A stretch of 64,000 nucleotides of DNA from Manihot esculenta (Eukaryota > Streptophyta > Magnoliopsida > Malpighiales > Euphorbiaceae). A model generated the notes under the pieces. It did no database searches. It was given only the letters and a program-made list of their open reading frames with translations, and was not told where the DNA came from. Position 1 is the first letter of the stretch. Each line of letters starts with the position of its first letter. Positions 59,401-64,000 of this stretch are shown here, piece by piece. The stretch is from contig NW_025215482.1 in assembly GCF_001659605.2 (NCBI RefSeq), positions 760,135 to 824,134 on the forward strand. The letters run 5' to 3'. Position numbers and translations under genes: made by a program.

Positions 59401-60334
59401 GGACTTGATGAACTTGTTGAGCTTGGCTAAGGAGAAGCTTTTCCACAAGACAAGTTAGCTTTGAAACTTGAGAATCAGAATTACTTACCTCATGGATCCC
59501 TCTTTGCATCTGCTTTTCCTCCCCATATTGCCTAGATGAGGCTGCAAGAGTGGAGATCAGCTCCCTCATCTCTCCAGGTGTTTTGTCCTTGATGGATCCC
59601 CCACAGGCTACATCGATGTATCTCCTTTCTGATGACAACAATCCTCCGTAGAAAAATTGTATAAGGGACCTGTCTGTCATATCATGTTGTGGACAACCTG
59701 TACAAAGCCTTTCAAACCTTTCCCAATAGTCATATAAATCTTCAGCAGGTTTCTGTCTTATGCTAGTTATTTCTCTTATTATGCCAATTGATTTAGATGT
59801 TGGGAAGTATTTGTTCAAAAAGGTTTGAACCATTTCTTCCCAAGAATTAATAGATCCAGGTGGCAAATAGAATAACCAATCTCTAGCAAGGTCCTCAAGA
59901 GAGAAAGGAAAAGCTATTAATCTAACATGTTCTTCAGTAATTCCTTGAGGTCTCATGGATGAACAAATAATGGTGAATTCCTTCAAGTGCTTGTGTGGGT
60001 TTTCATTTTCTAATCCTCTAAATTTAGGGAGAATATGAATCAAACCTGTTTTGAGCTCAAAAGGAACGGTCAGAGGTGGATAATTGATGCACAGAGGTGC
60101 TTGATCACCTGTTGGGGCTGCCCATTCTCCCATGGTTCTTATTCTTGGCTCTGGGGCCCTTACGGCTGGATTTCCTTGAGGTATTTCCTCACGGACATCA
60201 TGTTCAGCATCTACAGCAGGTGGTGCCACGTTTTCAGCCATTTCAGATGGTTCAGGATGCGTTGGAGTGGTTTCAGAAGGCTGATCTGCGATTTCAAGGT
60301 GTCTTTGCGCAGATCCGGATTGCGCAGTCCTCAA
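56414..60334 (-). CDS. Element C gag-protease-integrase polyprotein without RT
   Basis: 1306 residues, one uninterrupted frame. Gag of the Athila type spans about 75-275 ([24 protein letters not shown]-like turn, [10 protein letters not shown]). The CCHC knuckle is Cys320, Cys323, His328, Cys333. [13 protein letters not shown] (about 440) is typical of the lineage. The protease has DLGAS from Asp610. Residues about 720-875 are a Q-, P- and E-rich linker. Integrase follows: zinc finger His943, His950, Cys981, Cys984; core Asp1013, Asp1072, Glu1108 (DD35E); C-terminal [14 protein letters not shown] near 1242. Where Athila elements have RT and RNase H (some 550-600 residues), only the linker is present; no FxDD or YxDD motif and no DALSR motif exists anywhere in the frame. 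Integrase and protease residues all look intact. Start is the first Met after the primer-site leader. Confidence 0.92.
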   Translation of the reverse strand: MRTAQSGSAQRHLEIADQPSETTPTHPEPSEMAENVAPPAVDAEHDVREEIPQGNPAVRAPEPRIRTMGEWAAPTGDQAPLCINYPPLTVPFELKTGLIHILPKFRGLENENPHKHLKEFTIICSSMRPQGITEEHVRLIAFPFSLEDLARDWLFYLPPGSINSWEEMVQTFLNKYFPTSKSIGIIREITSIRQKPAEDLYDYWERFERLCTGCPQHDMTDRSLIQFFYGGLLSSERRYIDVACGGSIKDKTPGEMRELISTLAASSRQYGEEKQMQRGIHEVSNSDSQVSKLTCLVEKLLLSQAQQVHQVQQPQQLRPCGLCAYVGHPTDQCPTLQEEDQHVNAIGGYNNQVRRDPYSNTYNPGWRDHPNFSYARTNNQISPRNQVQPAPANSDHAIGELIKTIQVLQLQIGELASAMNRSGIQGKLPSQTEDNPRENVNAITLRSGKELQHTKTDEPKTIPAQQSEVSAETTPAQHPPEPASHPPAQTEAPSAQKDDPQVRFQIPPPFPKRFEKAQKEKEEREILDTFRKVQINIPLLDAVKQIPRYAKFLKELCTNRRKLAEREKVSVGEVVTAVIKRELPAKCKDKGMFAISCKIGNVGIRKAMCDLGASINVMPLSIYNSLNAGALKETRVVIQLADRSVVYPKGVLEDVLVQVDELVFPADFYVIDTKEDRCSTSSDILLGRPFLSTARTKIDVHDGTLTMEFEGEVIKFNVYDAMKFPHDFSPVYGLDMIDCLSQQIFNENHADVLNRDFCRESDLKNEEPELTETVCSIQELSCKPLQEEQVEIAPLHKGLQDQSQKTFQLPQKGILRPPNSSMPQSAPPEPLPQHLLPPAPAQMVHEQTESPSQQILKSEESENDLYEQVHHTQDDEPWYADIVNYLATGNLPSDMPKHTRDKIKNDAKYYVWDEPYLWRHCSDQMIRRCIPDQEIASVLTFCHSYSCGGHFGPRKTAHKILECGFFWPTLFRDANLFCRTCGRCQQTGNLGNKSQMPQNPIMVCEVFDVWGIDFMGPFPPSFGYTYIILAVDYVSKWVEAKATKTDDARAVVDFVKTNIFARHGVPKAIISDRGTHFCNKVVANLLKKHNVVHRTSTAYHPQTNGQAEVSNREIKAILEKTVSPSRKDWSTKLEDALWAYRTAYKTPIGMSPYRLVYGKACHLPVEIEHKAYWAVKNCNMDLKEAGHHRKLQLQELEEIRRDAYDTSWDYKTKIKASHDNRISRKHFEVGDKVLLFDSRLKLFPGKLRSRWIGPFIVEYTYPHGAVDIRSIDTGKQFKVNGHRLKPYYEGFKVQLVEEIPLDHHSL
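57712..58177 (-). other. linker replacing RT and RNase H in element C
   Basis: Codons about 720-875 of the polyprotein: low-complexity, rich in Gln, Pro and Glu, no recognisable fold. It joins the last protease-type sequence (MKFPHDFSP) to the YADIVNYL sequence that precedes the integrase zinc finger in Athila elements. The missing part therefore maps to this stretch. Confidence 0.75.
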
Positions 60335-60454
60335 ATGTGTACCTGTTTGCTTACCTAATCTCCTGATTGTGCACTCAATTTATGGATCGTAAGGTAGAAT
60401 TTCCTCGCGTCTAGATCTGGTCATAAAAGAAAGAAAATAAACAAGTTAGACAAC

Positions 60455-60472
60455 TCCCCGGCAACGGCGCCA
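60455..60472 (-). other. primer binding site, Asp tRNA (element C)
   Basis: Minus-strand TGGCGCCGTTGCCGGGGA, 18 bases, four bases (AAAT) from the 5' LTR. It matches the 3' end of plant Asp tRNA, the usual primer in Athila elements. A leader of about 120 bp precedes the polyprotein start. Confidence 0.88.
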
Positions 60473-60476
60473 ATTT

Positions 60477-62566
60477 TGACAGAGCGGTTGTCGAAGCCGG
60501 TCAAAATAAATAACCTGTTTAACTACCAACAATATTAAAATTGCAGACAGTGGTAAGAGGATCGTATCCACAGGGAATTGATACTCGTTTACCTTCCTTG
60601 AATAGACCAAATTAAAGAGAGCAGAAAAGAAAAGAAAGTGCAAGTGCATGTAAAGTAAAAATGGGGGTATTGAGATTGATTTGATTAAGCTAATGAAAAG
60701 AGTAATTAAAAAGTAAGCAGAAAGTAAATTGAGGGTAAAACAATGATGGTAAAAGCTCTAGTTGAAGATTTAGATCCACTTTAGTTGATGGGATTGATCA
60801 TTGACTCAAAAGTTCCTTTGTTGATTCAATAAATTGGCCATGGAGATTGAAGAAGCTTCTCACATCCATAGTCTCTCTTTTAGATTAAATTAATTAGGGA
60901 AAGTCCACCAATCAATTACTAATTAACAATTGCCAAAGAACGTCTTTGAGCCTTAGGCCTTTTGCAAAAGTCAATCGCATAAAGTAATGGAGAGAACCAA
61001 TTCTAGTCACCCACATGCATGGAGACAACACTAGATCATGCAATTTCCTTGGTTGTGCACCAAGTGTTCTTATGTTTAAACGATTCAAGCAAATACGGAC
61101 TTAAAATCATTCAAAACAACAATATATCACTTTGCAACAAAAATCAATGGAGATCTTAAATAACAAAGCAATAATATCCTTAAGCATGAAATCACAAGAA
61201 TATTGAATAACAAAAGGTAAAACAATGAATGTCCAAGTCTCTCAATCCACAATACAACTAAAGCTTCACTTGATCTTCAACTAGAATGAAAGGTTTCAGC
61301 CACTCATGGCTGAAACAAAAACCATAAAGAAAGGTAGAAGAAGAAAAGAAGAAGCCGAAGGTGGTGGAGGCGCGGCCTTGCTTGATCCGGATGGAGAAGG
61401 AGAAGATGAGTCTGAAAGTGTCCAAATTCGTGGCTGCCAAAGAGAGTACCTTTTTATAGAGTTTTGATGCTGCCTAGGTCTTCCTTATTAGTGTAGAGGC
61501 TGCCCAAGTTGCTGCCCAAACTCAACTTGCTGCCCAAGTTGTTGCAGAAGAGGAAAGAATCGTAATGCATGCACTTCAGAAGGCAGGTGCGCGCAGATGG
61601 CTTTCAGAATAGGAAAGGAGCGTACCTTGTGTCTGAAAAGGAAGGAAGAGTGATCCAAGGATGCCAATAGAGGAAGAAAAGTCGTGGCTTGCTCTGCAGG
61701 AGAGAGGCATGCGCGCGGATAGCACTGAAAGGGAAGGAGGCGCGCGGATCAGGCTTCGCAGAAGAGGTAGGCGCGCGGACAGCACTGTATAGGAAATATT
61801 TGCTGTCCAAACTTCCTATTTAGATGGATCCTCTATTGAATTATGAATCTGGACTGTATGAAGGCCAAGTGCATAGAGATCTCCTTCCTGAATAGGGAGT
61901 GGCGCGCAGATTGTGTTGCAAGAGGCAAGTGGTGCGCAGTCATTGAATGCAGAAGGGAAAGTGGATCTGCCAAGTCTTTCCTTTTTAGGTGGAGCCTTCG
62001 TTTGAATTTTAAACGTTGAACGCAGAAGAGGCAAGTGTGCCTTCATGAGATCTCGCTGCCTAAATTGGAAGATATGACTGCTGCAGTATGTGCACATCTT
62101 TGAATAAGGAAAGAAATATCTGCGATTTGAATTTTAAATAATCCTCTGACCGAGCTTTCCTTATTTGCTTTTGCCTCTGCACTTTCCTCATTTGAAGACT
62201 TCCCTTTTCTGAAAACTTGCCTTATTTGAAGACTTTCCTTTCTTGGCACACGTTCTAAACAAGGCAGGAAGGATTCTGCAATCCGAATTTCGGACAGTTT
62301 GCTGGCTGCGCTCTTTGACTCTTTCCTTGTTTGGCACTTTCCATATATGAAACTTTCCTTATTTGGAACTTTCCATATATGAAAACTTTCCTTTTCTGGA
62401 ACTTTCCATATTTGGCACTTTTTGGCAGTTTTAACCACATTTTCTCCAGAATGTCTTTTCACACCTAGTTTCTGTAGAACATGAACAAAACAACCAAATT
62501 AGGCAGAAACTGTGCAAATAAACATCATTAAGATCATGATAATATGGCCTAAAATGCGCTCTGTCA
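60477..62566 (-). repeat. Element C 5' LTR
   Basis: 2090 bp, uninterrupted. TGACAGAGCG at one end and CGCTCTGTCA at the other. It includes a TATA box and the CTTTCC repeats in U3. It ends at 62566, where satellite begins directly with AGCTTCCATCC and no duplicated target bases. Confidence 0.95.
61451..61458 (-). promoter_or_regulatory. TATA box of element C 5' LTR
   Basis: Minus-strand TATAAAAA in a CTCTATAAAAAGG context, about 1.1 kb inside the U3 edge, giving U3 of about 1.1 kb and R-U5 of about 0.95 kb. The same string is in the other LTR (54267-54274). Confidence 0.65.
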
Positions 62567-64000
62567 AGCTTCCATCCCAAATACTGCCAAGTCTATGACC
62601 CATGTTACATCCGGTGCCCGATTTCGGCCTAATAGCTTCCATCCCAAACACTGCCAAGTCTATCACCCATGTTACATCCAGTGCCCGATTTCGTCCTAAT
62701 AGCTTCCATCCAAAACACTGCCAAGTCTATCACCCATGTTACATCCGGTGCCCGATTTCGGCCTAATAGCTTCAATCCCAAACACTGCCAAGTCTATCAC
62801 CCATGTTACATCCGGTGCCCAATTTCCGCCTAATAGCTTCCATCCCAAAAACTGCCAAGTCTATCACCCACGTTACATCCGGTGCCCGATTTCGGCCTAA
62901 TAGCTTCCATCCCAAAAACTTCCAAGTCTATCACCCATGTTACATCCGGTGCCCGATTTCGGCCTAATAGCTTCCATCCCAAAAACTACCAACTCTATCA
63001 CCCATGTTACATCCGGTGCTCGATTTCGGCCTAATAGCTTCCAACCCAAAAACTGCCAAGTCTATGACCCATGTTACATCCGGTGCCCGATTTTGGCCTA
63101 ATAGCTTCCATCCTAAAAACTGGCAAGTCTATCACCCATGCTACTTCCGGTGCCCGATTTCGGGCTAATAGCTTCCATCCCGAAAACTGGAAAGTCTATC
63201 ATCCATGTTACATTCGGTGCCCGATTTCGGCCTAATAGCTTCCAACCCAAAAACTGCCAAGTCTATCACCCATGGTACATCCGGTGCCCGATTTCATCCT
63301 AATAGCTTCCATCCCAAACACTGCCAAGCCTATCACCCATGTTACATCCGGTGCCCGATTTCGGCGTAATAGCTTCCATCCCAAACACTGCCAAGTCTAT
63401 CACCCATGTTACATCCTGTGCCCGATTTCTGCCTAATAGCTTCCATCCCAAAAACTGCCAAGTCTATCACCCATGTTACATCCGGTGCCCGATTTCGGCC
63501 TAATAGCTTCCATCCCAAAAACTTCCAAGTCTATCACCCATGTTACATCCGGTGCCCGATTTCGGCCTAAAAGCTTCCATCCCAAAAATTGCCAAGTCTA
63601 TCACCCATGTCACATCCGGTGCCCGATTTCGGCCTAATAGCTTCCATCCGAAAAACTGCCAAGTCTATCACCCATGTTACATCCGGTGCCCGATTTCGGC
63701 CCAATATCTTCCATCCCAAAAACTGCCAAGTCTATCACCCATGTTACATCCGGCGCCCGATTTCGGCCTAATAGCTTCCATCCCATAAACTGCCAAGTCT
63801 ATCCCCCATGTTACATCCGGTGCTCAATTTCAGCCTAATAGCTTCCATCCCAAAAACGGCGAAGTCTATCACCCATGTTACAACCGGTGCCCGATTTCGG
63901 CCTAATAGCATCCATCCGAAAAACTGCCAAGTCTATTACCCATGTTACATCCGGTGCCCGATTTCGGCCTAATAGTATCCATCCCAAAAATTGCCAAGTC
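62567..64000. repeat. 67-bp satellite, most diverged block
   Basis: About 21 monomers in register, nearly all with private substitutions (GGGCTAAT, CATGCTACTTCC, CCAATATC, CCCCCATG, AAAAACGGCGAAG and others). Shared variants with the left flank (AAACACTG, CATCCAAAACACTG, CATCCTGTGCC) show that it is the same array. The high private variation suggests an old or edge portion that escapes homogenisation. The array continues past the window end. Confidence 0.93.

Larger units (their letters stand above)
43733..62566 (-). mobile_element. Element C: Athila-type element without RT, hosting element D
   Basis: Minus-strand LTR retrotransposon, about 9.3 kb without the nested D. LTRs of 2090 bp run TGACAGAGCG to CGCTCTGTCA, a perfect 10-bp inverted end. 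The 3' LTR (left) is interrupted by D. The internal region has an Asp-tRNA primer site, one 1306-codon frame (gag, protease, integrase) and about 1 kb of non-coding DNA with two copies of the polypurine box. Six differences separate the LTRs. There is no target duplication: satellite phase across the element lacks CCTAAT (6 bp) and gains the 9-base filler. The polyprotein places it in the Athila lineage. Confidence 0.93.

Noticed and set aside
43718..62571. Target site duplication for element C
   Set aside because: Left flank (CCAATTT side) and right flank (AGCTT) do not match, and satellite phase shows a 6-bp loss instead.

Overview
This window is plant DNA, almost certainly from a eudicot nuclear genome and probably from a centromeric or pericentromeric region. 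About half of it is one tandem satellite with a 67-bp monomer. The rest is four LTR retrotransposons of plant Ty3/gypsy lineages, inserted in two nests. The primer sites (initiator-Met tRNA for three elements, Asp tRNA for the fourth), the chromodomain integrases and an Athila-type polyprotein all point to plants. Malpighiales is only a low-confidence guess from the general look of the LTRs. I found no host protein gene, tRNA, rRNA or CRISPR array.

Layout: satellite at 1-4098; a run of exactly 1000 N at 4099-5098; satellite at 5099-15901; retrotransposon nest 1 at 15902-27833 (plus strand); satellite at 27834-43723; retrotransposon nest 2 at 43733-62566 (minus strand); satellite at 62567-64000. 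The satellite alternates between blocks where I see no variant by eye (about 5099-11720 and 34606-43005) and diverged blocks with higher-order periods (about 11720-15901 and 27834-34600). Both nests lie in or next to diverged satellite.

Nest 1: element A is a Ty3/gypsy chromovirus (gag, protease, RT, RNase H, integrase, chromodomain). Its coding frame has two in-frame stops and its 5' LTR has lost about 85 bp. Element B, a related 4.2-kb non-autonomous element, sits inside the 3' LTR of A. B has two LTRs of 945 bp that read as identical. Its single open frame is gag plus protease fused to a decayed integrase zinc finger; it has no RT, RNase H, integrase core or chromodomain.

Nest 2: element C is an Athila-type element whose single 1306-codon frame runs gag, protease, integrase with no RT or RNase H. 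Element D, a complete Tekay/Del-like chromovirus with an intact 1651-codon polyprotein, sits inside the 3' LTR of C with a 5-bp target duplication.

All four elements are young by LTR comparison (hand counts: B 0 differences in 945 bp, C 6 in 2090, A about 5 in 1385, D 14 in 2163). Two of the four lack RT but keep long open frames, so their recent movement must have relied on enzymes supplied by other elements. The points most worth a second look are the RT-less gag-protease-integrase frame of C, the fresh RT-less element B inside its larger relative, the duplicated polypurine box with a co-varying hairpin in C, the primer-site remnant outside the LTR of C, and the higher-order satellite repeats that show how A's left edge was rearranged.
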